From Streptomyces sp. A1277 (GTDB lineage: Bacteria > Actinomycetota > Actinomycetes > Streptomycetales > Streptomycetaceae), in the NCBI RefSeq assembly GCF_004795015.1, contig NZ_SSBI01000045.1:1-64000 (forward strand): a stretch of 64,000 bases of DNA, in the 5' to 3' direction. The position numbers and the translations under genes are program-made. The notes under the pieces were generated by a model. It saw nothing but the letters and a program-made list of their open reading frames with translations. It was not told the origin of the DNA and made no database searches. This document shows positions 23,326 through 31,871 of this stretch, one piece after another. Every line of letters begins with the position of its first letter. Positions within the stretch are counted from its first letter, which is position 1.

Positions 23326-23565
23326 CTACTTGGGCCGCCTGCGGAAGACGTAGGCGCCGCACGCCATGCCCGCCACGAACATCACGACGAGCCACACGTA
23401 GAGCGGCGCGGTCACCAGCGGGACGATGAGGCGGACCTTGACGTCCTTGGTGTTCTCGGCGATGAACACCACCGACAGAACCGCGGTGACGAGGACCAGA
23501 ATGCGGCCGGGGGTGAACGCCCCGCTCCCGCTCTTCCCGCTGCTCGACACGTCCTTCGGGCTCAT
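23326..23565 (-). CDS. LapA-domain (DUF1049) small membrane protein
   Basis: The 79-residue protein has two transmembrane segments, VLVTAVLSVVFIAENTKDV and PLYVWLVVMFVAGMACGAYV. They are separated by the conserved turn with the VKVRLIVP strand that defines LapA/YciS-type proteins. The family takes part in assembling envelope lipids or polysaccharides in other bacteria; its Streptomyces role is not known to me. It ends in a basic tail (FRRRPK). Confidence 0.85.
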   Translation of the reverse strand: MSPKDVSSSGKSGSGAFTPGRILVLVTAVLSVVFIAENTKDVKVRLIVPLVTAPLYVWLVVMFVAGMACGAYVFRRRPK

Positions 23566-23692
23566 GAGCAGCCCCTTTCCCGGCCCCGGTACGGCCGTCG
23601 CCCGGGGCTCCAGGATGGCTCCGCACCCGCCCCGGCAGGCACTGGTGCCCGACCATTCGGGTGACGGGGCAGGGCAGGCGGTACGTGGCGGG

Positions 23693-24637
23693 TCAGAGCA
23701 GGGCGGGCACCTCGGCGGTGAGGGTGGCCGGGCCGCCGTCCGCCGGGGCGTCGAGCACCGCCGGCACGCCGAGCGGGACGGTCAGTCCGGTCGGTCCGTG
23801 CCCGAAGCCGAGCTCCTCGACGACCGGGACGCCCAGCGGCCCGAGCCGGTCCGCGAGCACCGCCCGGACCTTCTCGTACGGCCCGCACCCCGCCCAGGAC
23901 CCGCAGGCCACCCCGGCGACGCCGTCGAGCGCGCCGGACCGCAGCAGCTGGGTGAGGATGCGGTCGAGGCTGTACGGGTCCTCGGTGGTGTCCTCGATGA
24001 GGAGCAGCCCGCCGTGGGCCGAGGCGCGGGCGTGCGGGGTGCCGAGGTCGGCGGCGAGCAGGCTCACACAGCCGCCGTAGGTGATGCCGCGCGCCCGGCC
24101 CGGCACCAGCGCCCGCGCCTCCTCCAGGCCCAGCGTGCGCACGGTCTCCGGTGCGAACAAGGTGGCCCGCAACGACTCCTGGGTGCGCGGATCCTTGAGG
24201 AATGCCTCCGTCCCCACCATGGGGCCGTGCAGGGTGGCGAACCCGGCCCGCAGCGCGAACGCCTCGTGCAGCACGGTGATGTCGCTGTAGCCGACGAACA
24301 CCTTGGGCCCGGCCGCGCGTACCGCCGCCCAGTCCACCAGGTCGACCATGCGGTGTGCCCCGTAGCCGCCGCGCGCGCAGATCACCGCGTCGACGGACGG
24401 GTCGCACCAGGCGTCCAGGAGGTCCCGGGCGCGCCCCTCGTCGCTGCCGGCGAGGTAGTCCAACCCCCGGTGCGCGTCGAGCACATGGGGCATCGGAACG
24501 GGGTCCAGGCCCCAGCCGCGCAGGATGTCGAGGCCGGGCTCCAGACGGTCGGCGGGCACGGGGCCGCTCGGGGACACGACGGCGACCTTCGCGCCCGCGC
24601 GCAGCCGGGCCGGGCGGGTCAGCGGGGCGGGGGTCAC
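23693..24637 (-). CDS. S66 family LD-carboxypeptidase/MccF-like serine peptidase
   Basis: The 314-residue enzyme starts at GTG 24637, overlapping the stop of the S9 peptidase gene as GTGA. Family S66 features are visible: the N-terminal VAVVSPSGPV, ARGGYGAHRMVDLVD, the nucleophile elbow GYSDITVLHEAF (Ser near 120), the catalytic Glu in LLLIEDTTEDPYS, and the catalytic His in ELGFGHGPTGLTVPLG. S66 enzymes cut L,D-bonds in murein tetrapeptides or inactivate microcin-C-like peptide-nucleotides. It is the last gene of a four-peptidase operon. Confidence 0.9.
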   Translation of the reverse strand: MTPAPLTRPARLRAGAKVAVVSPSGPVPADRLEPGLDILRGWGLDPVPMPHVLDAHRGLDYLAGSDEGRARDLLDAWCDPSVDAVICARGGYGAHRMVDLVDWAAVRAAGPKVFVGYSDITVLHEAFALRAGFATLHGPMVGTEAFLKDPRTQESLRATLFAPETVRTLGLEEARALVPGRARGITYGGCVSLLAADLGTPHARASAHGGLLLIEDTTEDPYSLDRILTQLLRSGALDGVAGVACGSWAGCGPYEKVRAVLADRLGPLGVPVVEELGFGHGPTGLTVPLGVPAVLDAPADGGPATLTAEVPALL

Positions 24638-26625
24638 TTCTTCAGCTCCAGCGGCGGCACGTCCGGGCGATCGAAGCCGAACACCTGCGCGTACAGGGAG
24701 AGTTCGGACTCCACGGCGTCGATCATGGTGTCGGCGCGGCGGAATCCGTGGCCCTCGCCCGGGTAGGTGCGGTACGCGTGCGGGATGCCGCGCCCCTCGA
24801 CGGCGGCGAGGAAGCGTTCGCACTGCACGGGCGGGCAGATCGGGTCGTCCTCGCCCTGGAGCAGCAGGAACGGCGCGGTGAGCCGGTCGGTGCGGGTGAC
24901 CGGGGAGCGTTCGCGGTAGCGCTCGGGGACCTCGGCGAGCGGTCCGACCAGCGTCTCCAGGTAGTGGGATTCGAAGTCGTGGGTCTCGTCGGTGCCCCAG
25001 CCGGTGAGGTCGAGGATGGGGTAGATGACGGTGCCGCAGGCGTAGACGTCGGTGCCGGTCAGCGAGGCGGCGGCGGTCCAGCCGCCGGCGCTGCCGCCGC
25101 GTACGGCGAGGCGGTGCGGGTCGGCGGTGCCCTCGGCGGCGAGCGCCCCGGCGACCGCCGCGCAGTCCTCCACGTCCACGACGCCCCACTGCCCGCGCAG
25201 CCGGTTGCGGTAGGCCCTGCCGTATCCGGTGGAGCCGCCGTAGTTGACCTCGGCGACGCCGATGCCGCGTGAGGTGAAGTAGGCGATCTCCAGGTCCAGG
25301 ACGAGCGCGGCATGGCCGGTGGGACCGCCGTGCGCCCACACCACGTAGGGCGGGAGTTCGTCCTCGGGCCCGGTGCGGTCGGGGTTGCGCGGCGGGTAGA
25401 CCTGGGCGTGGATCTCGCGTCCGCCGGGACCGGTGAAGGTGCGGACGACGGGTTCGGGATAGTACGCGGGATCGACCGCGTCCTCGTGCGGGGCGCCGAT
25501 GATCCGGGTGTGCCCGGTCGCCGTGTCCAGCTCCACGATCTCGTACGCGCTGTGCGGGCTCGCGGCGATTCCGGCGACCCGGCTGCCCTGGACGGTGAGG
25601 GTCGGGGCCCACTCCGTCCAGGGCCCGGCGATGTCCACGAGGTCGCCGGTCTCCGGGTCGAGGATGCCGAGCGTGGTGGGGCCCTTGCCGTGGAGGGTGG
25701 CGATCAGCCCGTTCTCCAAGGGGCGGAACCAGACCTGCCCGAGCTTCCACAGCGGTCCGGCGAACTCCTCGTCCCTGGCGCAGAGCGCGACCGGCTCGCC
25801 GCCGTCCGGGTCGAGTCGGTAGAGGTTCCACCAGCCGCTGCGGTCGCTCGCCAGGAGCAGGTGCCCGTCCGCGGTCCACTGGATCTGCGGGACCGACTCG
25901 TCGGGGCCGCCGACGAGGGTGCGGGCGTCGCGGAAGGTGCCGTCGTCCGCGATGTCGGCGACCACCACCTCGGTGCCGTCCCAGGGCATGCGCGGGTGGT
26001 CCCAGCCGATCCAGGCGGCACGCCGCCCGTCGGGCGAGACCTCGGGCCCGGTGACGAACCGGTGCCGCTCCTGGTCGAGTTCGCGTACGGCGGACCGGTC
26101 GTCGGCCGCCGACCCGTCGAGCGGTACGGCGGCCAGGACGCGCCGCAGTGCGGTGGGCGCGTCGCCGGTGAACTCCTCCAGGACGCACCAGACCTCGCCG
26201 GCCGGGCCCCGGTCCGGGTGCAGGCGCGGGTCGGCCCAGCGCAGTCCGCCGCCCACGGCGGAGACCGGGGTGAGCGGCCACGGCTCGCGGGGGCCGTCCG
26301 GCTCGTAGGCGTAGAGCCGCTGGTCGTCGAAGTGGACGAAGACGATCAGCGGGCCGCCCTCGGTCCGCGCGGTGCCGGCCCAGGGCTGTCCGCCGTATTC
26401 GATGACGCGGCTGCGGGCGTTCCAGGGGGCGGGCAGTGCGGTGGTGGTGGTGCCGTCCGCCGCCCGGCGGACCAGGGCGCGCCGGCCGGCCTCGGCCGGG
26501 CGCGGTTCCGTCCACCACAGCTCGTCGCCGACCGCTCCGGCGTACTCGGGCCGGCCGTCGTGGGAGGCGGCCAGCGCGGCGCCGATCGGTGAGGGCCAGC
26601 TTCCGTGGGCCTGTGTGGATGCCAT
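24634..26625 (-). CDS. S9-family prolyl oligopeptidase-like serine peptidase
   Basis: The 663-residue protein has an N-terminal beta-propeller region (about 40-390; repeated strands such as EVSPDGRRAAWIGWDHP and WTADGHLLLASDRSGWWNLY) and a C-terminal alpha/beta-hydrolase domain. The nucleophile elbow is GGSAGG, followed by FLLLQGEDDPICPP and YPGEGHGF, the Asp and His of the triad. The propeller restricts substrates to short peptides. There is no signal peptide, so it is cytoplasmic. GGGGGAGA precedes ATG 26625. It lies 24 bp after the M20 gene and overlaps the S66 gene. Confidence 0.9.
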   Translation of the reverse strand: MASTQAHGSWPSPIGAALAASHDGRPEYAGAVGDELWWTEPRPAEAGRRALVRRAADGTTTTALPAPWNARSRVIEYGGQPWAGTARTEGGPLIVFVHFDDQRLYAYEPDGPREPWPLTPVSAVGGGLRWADPRLHPDRGPAGEVWCVLEEFTGDAPTALRRVLAAVPLDGSAADDRSAVRELDQERHRFVTGPEVSPDGRRAAWIGWDHPRMPWDGTEVVVADIADDGTFRDARTLVGGPDESVPQIQWTADGHLLLASDRSGWWNLYRLDPDGGEPVALCARDEEFAGPLWKLGQVWFRPLENGLIATLHGKGPTTLGILDPETGDLVDIAGPWTEWAPTLTVQGSRVAGIAASPHSAYEIVELDTATGHTRIIGAPHEDAVDPAYYPEPVVRTFTGPGGREIHAQVYPPRNPDRTGPEDELPPYVVWAHGGPTGHAALVLDLEIAYFTSRGIGVAEVNYGGSTGYGRAYRNRLRGQWGVVDVEDCAAVAGALAAEGTADPHRLAVRGGSAGGWTAAASLTGTDVYACGTVIYPILDLTGWGTDETHDFESHYLETLVGPLAEVPERYRERSPVTRTDRLTAPFLLLQGEDDPICPPVQCERFLAAVEGRGIPHAYRTYPGEGHGFRRADTMIDAVESELSLYAQVFGFDRPDVPPLELKK

Positions 26626-26649
26626 GTGTACGAGTCTCCCCCGGGTGGT

Positions 26650-27993
26650 TCAGGCGGTGCGCAGATAGTGGTCCAGGACCCGGACGCCGAAGTGCAGGGC
26701 GTCGACGGGGACCCGCTCGTCCACGCCGTGGAAGAGGGCCTGGTAGTCGAAGCCGACCGGCAGCTTCAGCGGCGAGAATCCATAGCCGGTGATGCCGAGC
26801 CGGGAGAACTGCTTGGCGTCGGTGCCGCCGGACATGCAGTACGGCACGACGTGCCCTTCGGGGTCGAACCGCTCGATGGCGGCCCGGAGTTTCGCGTACG
26901 TGGGTGAGTCGACGGGGGCCTGGAGGGCGACCTCCCGGTGGTGGAAATCCCAGTCGACCGAGGGCCCGGTGAGCCGGTCCAGGGTGGTGCGGAACTCCTC
27001 GTCGCCGCCGGGGACGGTCCGCCCGTCGATGTAGGCGGTGGCGTGGCCCGGGATGACGTTGACCTTGTAACCCGCTTCCAGCATCGTCGGGTTGGAGCTG
27101 TTGCGGACGGTCGGTGCGACGAGGGCGGCGGCCGGTCCGATCTTGCCGAGGAGTTCGTCGACGTCGAAACCGGGGGCGTCGAGGTCGGGGTGGATGCCGT
27201 GGAGTGCGGCGATCTCGGTGAGGGCGGCGCGGACCGTCGGGGTGAGGCGGACGGGCCACTCGTGCTCGCCGATGCGGGCGACGGCGGCGGCGACCGCGCT
27301 GACGGCGTTGGCCCGGTTGACCTTGGAGCCGTGGCCGGCCTTGCCGTGGGCGGTGAGCTTGAGCCAGCCGGTGCCGCGCTCGCCGGCCGCGATGGGGTAG
27401 AGCGGCATGTTGGGGCCGGCGTGGAAGGTGAAGGCGCCGGATTCGCTGATGCCCTCCGTACACCCCTCGAAGAGGGCGGCGTGCCGGTCGGCGAGGAAGC
27501 CGGAGCCGTCGTCGGCGCTGGCCTCCTCGTCGGCGGTGTACGCGATCACGATGTCGCGGCGGGGGCGGATTGCGGCCCGGGCCCAGAACCGGACGACGGC
27601 CAGGACCATCGCGTCCATGTTCTTCATGTCGATGGCGCCGCGCCCCCACACGGTGCCGTCGCGCACCTCGCCGGAGAAGGGGTGCACGGTCCAGTCGGCG
27701 GCCTCGGCGGGCACCACGTCCAGGTGGCCGTGGACCAGGAGCGCGGGGGCGGCGGGGTCGGTGCCGGGAATCCGGGCGACCACGTTGGTGCGGCCCGGGG
27801 TGCGCTCCAGGAGTGCGGGTTCGAGTCCGGTGGCGGCGAGGCGCTCGGCGACGTACTCGGCGGCGGGGCGTTCGCGGCAGTCGCCGCCGCCCCGGTTGGT
27901 GGTGTCGATGCGGATCAGTTCCGAGGTGAACGTCACCGATTCGTCGAGCGCGAGGGCGTCGACGGAGTCCTGGGGGGCGGTCGCCTCAGCCAT
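26650..27993 (-). CDS. M20-family metallopeptidase (M20/M25/M40)
   Basis: The 447-residue dizinc enzyme shows LLVHGHLDVVPAE (first metal His/Asp), WGRGAIDMKNMDA (bridging Asp), YTADEEASADDG (catalytic and metal Glu) and a C-terminal metal His in LFHGVDERVPVDAL. A dimerisation lid domain lies at about 200-330. Relatives are dipeptidases, aminoacylases or carboxypeptidases. Its start overlaps the end of the M55 gene by eight bases, so the two are translationally linked. The product is cytoplasmic. Confidence 0.9.
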   Translation of the reverse strand: MAEATAPQDSVDALALDESVTFTSELIRIDTTNRGGGDCRERPAAEYVAERLAATGLEPALLERTPGRTNVVARIPGTDPAAPALLVHGHLDVVPAEAADWTVHPFSGEVRDGTVWGRGAIDMKNMDAMVLAVVRFWARAAIRPRRDIVIAYTADEEASADDGSGFLADRHAALFEGCTEGISESGAFTFHAGPNMPLYPIAAGERGTGWLKLTAHGKAGHGSKVNRANAVSAVAAAVARIGEHEWPVRLTPTVRAALTEIAALHGIHPDLDAPGFDVDELLGKIGPAAALVAPTVRNSSNPTMLEAGYKVNVIPGHATAYIDGRTVPGGDEEFRTTLDRLTGPSVDWDFHHREVALQAPVDSPTYAKLRAAIERFDPEGHVVPYCMSGGTDAKQFSRLGITGYGFSPLKLPVGFDYQALFHGVDERVPVDALHFGVRVLDHYLRTA

Positions 27994-28819
27994 ACTGCTC
28001 CTCCACGGCGGCCGACACGATCGTCGTCACCGCCTTGAACGTGCGGATACCTTCGTACATCGTCGCGCTGGTGTAGGCGACACGCCTCTCGCCACTGGGC
28101 GCGACACCGGGGACGACGGTGGCCGCGGCGGCCAGGTGTTCGGCGTCGAACTCCAGCTCCACGGTGAACGGCCCGCCCTCGGCCGGCGTGTACCGGCCGG
28201 CCAGCGCGACGGCCTGCTCGGCGGCGGCCCGGATGTCGGCGGCGGTGCGGGCGGGGGTGCGGCAGACGGCGGCGTAGCGCGACACGTAGTCCTTGACGGC
28301 GACCTTCCGCGCCTCGGGGGCGTACCCCTCGGCGTCCACGCAGGTCAGATCGTCCCCGGTGACGAGGACGACGGGGACGCCGTACTCGGCGGCGACATGG
28401 GCGTTGAGCAGCCCCTCGCTCGCCCGGACCCCGTTCAGCCAGACCCCGGTGATGGAGTTGGCGAGGTAGGTGTGGGCGAGGACGCCTTCCGTGCCGGCGC
28501 CCGTGTGGTAGCCGACGAAGGCGACGGCGTCGACGTCCCCGTGCTGGATGCCCTCGACCATGCTGAGCGACTTGTGCTTGCCGGTGAGCATCTGGACGCG
28601 GTCGTCCAGTCGCTCCAGCAGGAGGTTGCGCATGGTCCAGTGGGCCTCGTTGATCAGCACCTCGTCGGCTCCCCCGTCGTAGAAGCCGAGGGCGGCGGCG
28701 TTGACGTCGGAGGTGAACAGGGAGCGGCACCGCTCCCACTGCGGCGTGCCGGGCAGCACGTCGGCCGGCCAGGTCACGCCGGTGGCGCCTTCCATGTCTG
28801 CGCTGACGAGGATCTTCAT
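27986..28819 (-). CDS. M55-family D-aminopeptidase (DppA-like)
   Basis: The 277-residue protein begins MKILVSADMEGATGVTWPAD. The Asp-Met-Glu-Gly motif supplies zinc ligands in DppA-type enzymes, and VLINEAHWTMRNLL, AFVGYHTGAGTEGVLAHT and WLNGVRASEGLLNAHVAAEYG complete the family pattern. DppA from Bacillus releases D-Ala from D-Ala-D-Ala and D-Ala-Gly-Gly. ATG 28819 is the first codon of that motif; upstream codons look non-coding. It heads a four-peptidase operon. The D-specificity plus the S66 enzyme points to murein-peptide or D-peptide recycling, which is inference. Confidence 0.9.
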   Translation of the reverse strand: MKILVSADMEGATGVTWPADVLPGTPQWERCRSLFTSDVNAAALGFYDGGADEVLINEAHWTMRNLLLERLDDRVQMLTGKHKSLSMVEGIQHGDVDAVAFVGYHTGAGTEGVLAHTYLANSITGVWLNGVRASEGLLNAHVAAEYGVPVVLVTGDDLTCVDAEGYAPEARKVAVKDYVSRYAAVCRTPARTAADIRAAAEQAVALAGRYTPAEGGPFTVELEFDAEHLAAAATVVPGVAPSGERRVAYTSATMYEGIRTFKAVTTIVSAAVEEQYG

Positions 28820-28865
28820 GCGGCCACACGGTACGCGCCGCAGAACGCGCAGGCCAGGGCCGCCG

Positions 28866-28881
28866 GGACCTCCACAGGTCC
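28866..28881. promoter_or_regulatory. inverted repeat upstream of the peptidase operon
   Basis: GGACCT (28866-28871) and AGGTCC (28876-28881) form a perfect 6+4+6 inverted repeat. It lies 47 bp upstream of the M55 start and clear of the reductase terminator. It is a candidate operator, but no regulator gene is adjacent and I cannot place a firm promoter. Confidence 0.3.
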
Positions 28882-28893
28882 ATTCCAATGACG

Positions 28894-28925
28894 GCCCCGG
28901 GCGGCCCGTGACGGCCGCCCGGGGC
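28894..28925 (-). terminator. hairpin terminator after the aldo/keto reductase gene
   Basis: A 13-bp perfect stem (28894-28906 with 28913-28925; core CCCCGGGCGGCC with GGCCGCCCGGGG) has a six-base loop. It begins nine bases beyond the reductase stop. Confidence 0.75.
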
Positions 28926-28934
28926 GCCGGGGCG

Positions 28935-29936
28935 TCAGCGGCGCTTGGCGCCCTTCAGCAGCTTCTCGATCCGGCTGAGCTCCTTGTCCGTGAACTCCAG
29001 GTTGCGCACGGCCTCGACGCTGTTCTCCAGCTGGGCGACGCTGCTCGCGCCGACCACGGCCGAGGTGACGCGGCCGCCGCGCAGCACCCAGGCCAGGGCC
29101 ATCTGGGCGAGGGACTGGCCGCGCGCGGAGGCCAGCTCGTCCAGTTCGCGCAGCCGCGCCACCAGGTCGGGGGTGACCGCGTCCGCCGACAGGAACGGGC
29201 TGCTGCCGGCGGCGCGGGAGCCCTCCGGGATGCCCTGGAGGTAGCGGTCGGAGAGGATGCCCTGCTCCAGCGGGGAGTACGCGATGGAGCCGACGCCCAG
29301 CTCGTCCAGGGCCGTGAGCAGCCCGTCCTCCACCCAGCGGTCGAGCATCGAGTAGCGCGGCTGGTGGATGAGGAGCGGGGTGCCGAGGTCCTTCAGGATG
29401 CGCGCGGCCTCGCGGGTCTGCTCGGGCGAGTAGTTGGAGACGCCCACGTAGAGCGCCTTGCCCTGCCGCACCGCCGAGTGGAGGGCGCCCATCGTCTCTT
29501 CGAGCGGGGTCTCGGGGTCGGGCCGGTGGGAGTAGAAGACGTCGACGTAGTCCAGGCCGAGCCGGGTGAGGCTCTGGTCCAGCGAGGCGAGGAGGTTCTT
29601 GCGCGAGCCCCACTCCCCGTACGGGCCGTCCCACATCAGGTAGCCGGCCTTGGTGGAGACGACGATCTCGTCCCGGTGGGCGGCGAAGTCGGTGGCCAGC
29701 GCACGGCCCATCGCACTCTCGGCGGAGCCGGGCGGCGGGCCGTAGTTGTTCGCCAGGTCGAAGTGGGTGATGCCGAGGTCGAAGGCCCGGCGCAGGATCT
29801 CGCCCTGCGTCTGCGGTGTCCGGTCCCCGCCGAAGTTGTGCCACAGACCGAGCGAGAGGGCCGGCAGTTTCAGGCCGCTGCGCCCGGTGCGCCGGTAGGG
29901 CATGTACTCGTAGCGGTCGGCGGACGGGATGTACAT
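28935..29936 (-). CDS. aldo/keto reductase (L-glyceraldehyde 3-phosphate reductase/YghZ-like)
   Basis: The 333-residue NADPH-dependent reductase shows the family opening YRRTGRSGLKLPALSLGLWHNFG, the catalytic Asp/Tyr region THFDLANNYGPPPGSAE, Lys in VVSTKAGYLMW, and the C-terminal cofactor segment VVGASSVAQLENSVEA. YghZ-type proteins detoxify methylglyoxal and reduce L-glyceraldehyde 3-phosphate. ATG 29936 is preceded by GGAG at six bases; the frame extends 15 codons further, but without a better site. It is divergent from a LysR gene across 154 bp, a typical regulator-target pair. Confidence 0.9.
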   Translation of the reverse strand: MYIPSADRYEYMPYRRTGRSGLKLPALSLGLWHNFGGDRTPQTQGEILRRAFDLGITHFDLANNYGPPPGSAESAMGRALATDFAAHRDEIVVSTKAGYLMWDGPYGEWGSRKNLLASLDQSLTRLGLDYVDVFYSHRPDPETPLEETMGALHSAVRQGKALYVGVSNYSPEQTREAARILKDLGTPLLIHQPRYSMLDRWVEDGLLTALDELGVGSIAYSPLEQGILSDRYLQGIPEGSRAAGSSPFLSADAVTPDLVARLRELDELASARGQSLAQMALAWVLRGGRVTSAVVGASSVAQLENSVEAVRNLEFTDKELSRIEKLLKGAKRR

Positions 29937-30076
29937 GCGAGGCTCCACGGGAGAGACGTTCCGGTTCGCCGGACGGGACACCGTCCGGCTTCGCCCGGCC
30001 GGGGGACGGGCACCGCTCCAGGCTCGCTCACATCGATCCAGCAGTCCAACAGGAGATTCCGCTTGGATTCAGGGCC

Positions 30077-30082
30077 TATATT
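30077..30082 (+). promoter_or_regulatory. -10 element of the LysR gene, positioned for a leaderless mRNA
   Basis: TATATT lies eight bases before the ATG at 30091, so transcription should start at or within a base or two of the start codon. The upstream sequence has no good ribosome site, consistent with leaderless translation. The 154-bp divergent region shared with the reductase gene is AT-rich here; no clear T-N11-A LysR box stood out. Confidence 0.45.
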
Positions 30083-30090
30083 TCTCAATC

Positions 30091-30981
30091 ATGGAGTTGC
30101 GCCAGCTGGAACATTTCGTCGCGGTCGCCGAGGAGCGGCATTTCACCCGGGCGGCCGAGCGGGTCGCCGTGTCGCAGTCCGGCCTCTCCGCCTCCGTGCG
30201 GGCGCTGGAGCAGGAGCTGCGGACCCCGCTGTTCAGCCGGACCACCCGCAGCGTACGGCTGACCGAGGCGGGGCGCGCCCTGCTGGTGGAGGCCGAACGG
30301 ACGCTGGCCGGGGTGCGGGCGGCGAAGGACGCCGTCGACGCGGTACGGGGTCTGCTGCGCGGCACGCTGTCGGTGGGCGTGGAGCAGTGCGTGGCGGGGC
30401 TTCGGCTGCCCCGGCTGCTCGCCGCCTTCCATCGCGCGCACCCGCACATGGACATCCGGCTGCGCCAGGAGGGCACGGCGAAGCTGGTGGACGGGGTGGC
30501 GGGTGGCCGGCTAGACATCGCGTTCGCCGCGACGGTGAGCCCGGCGGGGTGGCGCGGCGAGCTGGTGCCGCTGGCCCGGGAGCCCATGGTGCTGCTGTGC
30601 GCGCCGGGCCACCGGCTGGCGGCGGCGGAACGGGCCGGCTGGGCGGAGCTGGCCGGTGAGCCGTTCATCGACTTCCACCCCGACTTCGGTCCGCGCCGCG
30701 CGGCCGACGCGGCGTTCTCGGCGGCCGGGGTGCGCCGCACGGTGGCTCTGGAGGTGACCGACGTGCACAGCCTGCTGGAGCTGGTGCACGAGCAGTTGGG
30801 CATCGCGGTCGTGCCGCACCACTTCTCCCGCAAGCCCGAGGCGCAGGGGCTGTCGGCGGTGCGGCTCGACGGGGCGGCCGAGGCGTTCTACGAGAGTGTC
30901 GTGGTCCTTCCCGAGGCGCGGGCGATGAGCCCGGGCGCGCGGGCCCTCATGGCGCTGGTACGGGAGGAGGCCGGGCGCTGA
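30091..30981 (+). CDS. LysR-family transcriptional regulator
   Basis: The 296-residue protein has the standard LysR N-terminal helix-turn-helix (MELRQLEHFVAVAEERHFTRA ... SQSGLSASVRALEQEL) and the type 2 periplasmic-binding effector domain from residue 90. LysR regulators usually bind and control a divergent neighbour, here the aldo/keto reductase at 29936. The inducer is unknown. It converges with a methyltransferase gene. Confidence 0.92.
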   Translation: MELRQLEHFVAVAEERHFTRAAERVAVSQSGLSASVRALEQELRTPLFSRTTRSVRLTEAGRALLVEAERTLAGVRAAKDAVDAVRGLLRGTLSVGVEQCVAGLRLPRLLAAFHRAHPHMDIRLRQEGTAKLVDGVAGGRLDIAFAATVSPAGWRGELVPLAREPMVLLCAPGHRLAAAERAGWAELAGEPFIDFHPDFGPRRAADAAFSAAGVRRTVALEVTDVHSLLELVHEQLGIAVVPHHFSRKPEAQGLSAVRLDGAAEAFYESVVVLPEARAMSPGARALMALVREEAGR

Positions 30982-31051
30982 CCGGGCCGGCTCGGTCACT
31001 CAGCGCCTCGGCGGACCTCCCGGCCGTCTCCGGGGCCGGTGCGTGCCGGGG

Positions 31052-31771
31052 TCAGCCGGCGGCCAGCACGAACCACCTCGCCGGCAGGTCGATCCTGGTC
31101 CCGTCGGGCAGCGTCTCGGTCTGCGGCAGGACCGTGTCCCCGCTGTCCAGGGTGGTCAGCCCGGCCGCCTTCAGCAGCTTGGGGACCTCCTCCTCGGTGG
31201 CGCTCGCCGGTTTGAGCCCGTGCTCGAAGACCCGGCGCAGCTTTACCGGCGGCCCGTCCGGGCCCTGCGCGGCCCGTTGCAGCACTTCCCTGGAGGCGGG
31301 GGTCAGCTCGGCGACGAAGGCCCGGCCCCGCTCCCCCAGCAGCGTCGCCACGGCCGCGGCGACGGCCGGCCGGGCCTCGGGGTCGCTCTGGTGGATCACG
31401 GCCCGCATGTAGACGTTCGTGTCACCGATCCGCTCGTGCAGGGCCCGAACGGCGTCGGCGTCGGTCAGGTCGAGCTGGGCGAACTCGGCGACCCGGCCGG
31501 GGTCCGCCCGCCGGGCGTGCTCGATCGCGGCGTGCGAGAGGTCCACCCCGACCGCCCGGGCGAACAGGGTGGCGAGATGGCGGGTCTGCGTACCGTTGCC
31601 GCAGCCGAGGTCGACCACGGGCAGGGTGGCGTCCGCGTACGGCAGGAGCAGCCGGCTGTGCGGTACGGCGCTCAGCGCGGCCTCCGCGTCCCAGATCGCC
31701 TCGCCGGGTTCGTCCGACGTGGCCGCCCAGTACCCTTCCCACGCCTCACGGTATTGCTGTGACACACCCAT
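31052..31771 (-). CDS. class I SAM-dependent methyltransferase
   Basis: The 239-residue protein has motif I LPVVDLGCGNGTQTRHLA near residue 52, the acidic end of the next strand in AVGVDLSHAAIEHAR, and a post-I region AEFAQLDLTD. The second half is less typical (TNVYMRAVIHQSDPEARPAVAA), resembling small-molecule methyltransferases of unknown substrate. It starts at ATG 31771, about 100 bp downstream of the SpoIIE-type phosphatase gene, with a hairpin between them, so it is probably transcribed separately. Confidence 0.82.
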   Translation of the reverse strand: MGVSQQYREAWEGYWAATSDEPGEAIWDAEAALSAVPHSRLLLPYADATLPVVDLGCGNGTQTRHLATLFARAVGVDLSHAAIEHARRADPGRVAEFAQLDLTDADAVRALHERIGDTNVYMRAVIHQSDPEARPAVAAAVATLLGERGRAFVAELTPASREVLQRAAQGPDGPPVKLRRVFEHGLKPASATEEEVPKLLKAAGLTTLDSGDTVLPQTETLPDGTRIDLPARWFVLAAG

Positions 31772-31823
31772 GCGTACTCCCGAGTCCCGTCGTGCACACT
31801 CATTTCGCTCAGCCAGGGACTAC

Positions 31824-31845
31824 TGCCCCGAGGGGCCTCGGGGCA
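31824..31845 (-). terminator. hairpin terminator after the SpoIIE-type phosphatase gene
   Basis: TGCCCCGAG (31824-31832) pairs perfectly with CTCGGGGCA (31837-31845) around a GGGC loop, 26 bp beyond the phosphatase stop. Confidence 0.65.
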
Positions 31846-31871
31846 AGGGGGCGGACACAACTGCCTTCCGT

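Noticed and set aside
24638..27649. Long upstream extension of the S66 peptidase frame
   Set aside because: It overlaps the S9 and M20 genes in another frame and is Arg/Pro/His-rich without motifs. The GTG at 24637 gives the normal S66 start.
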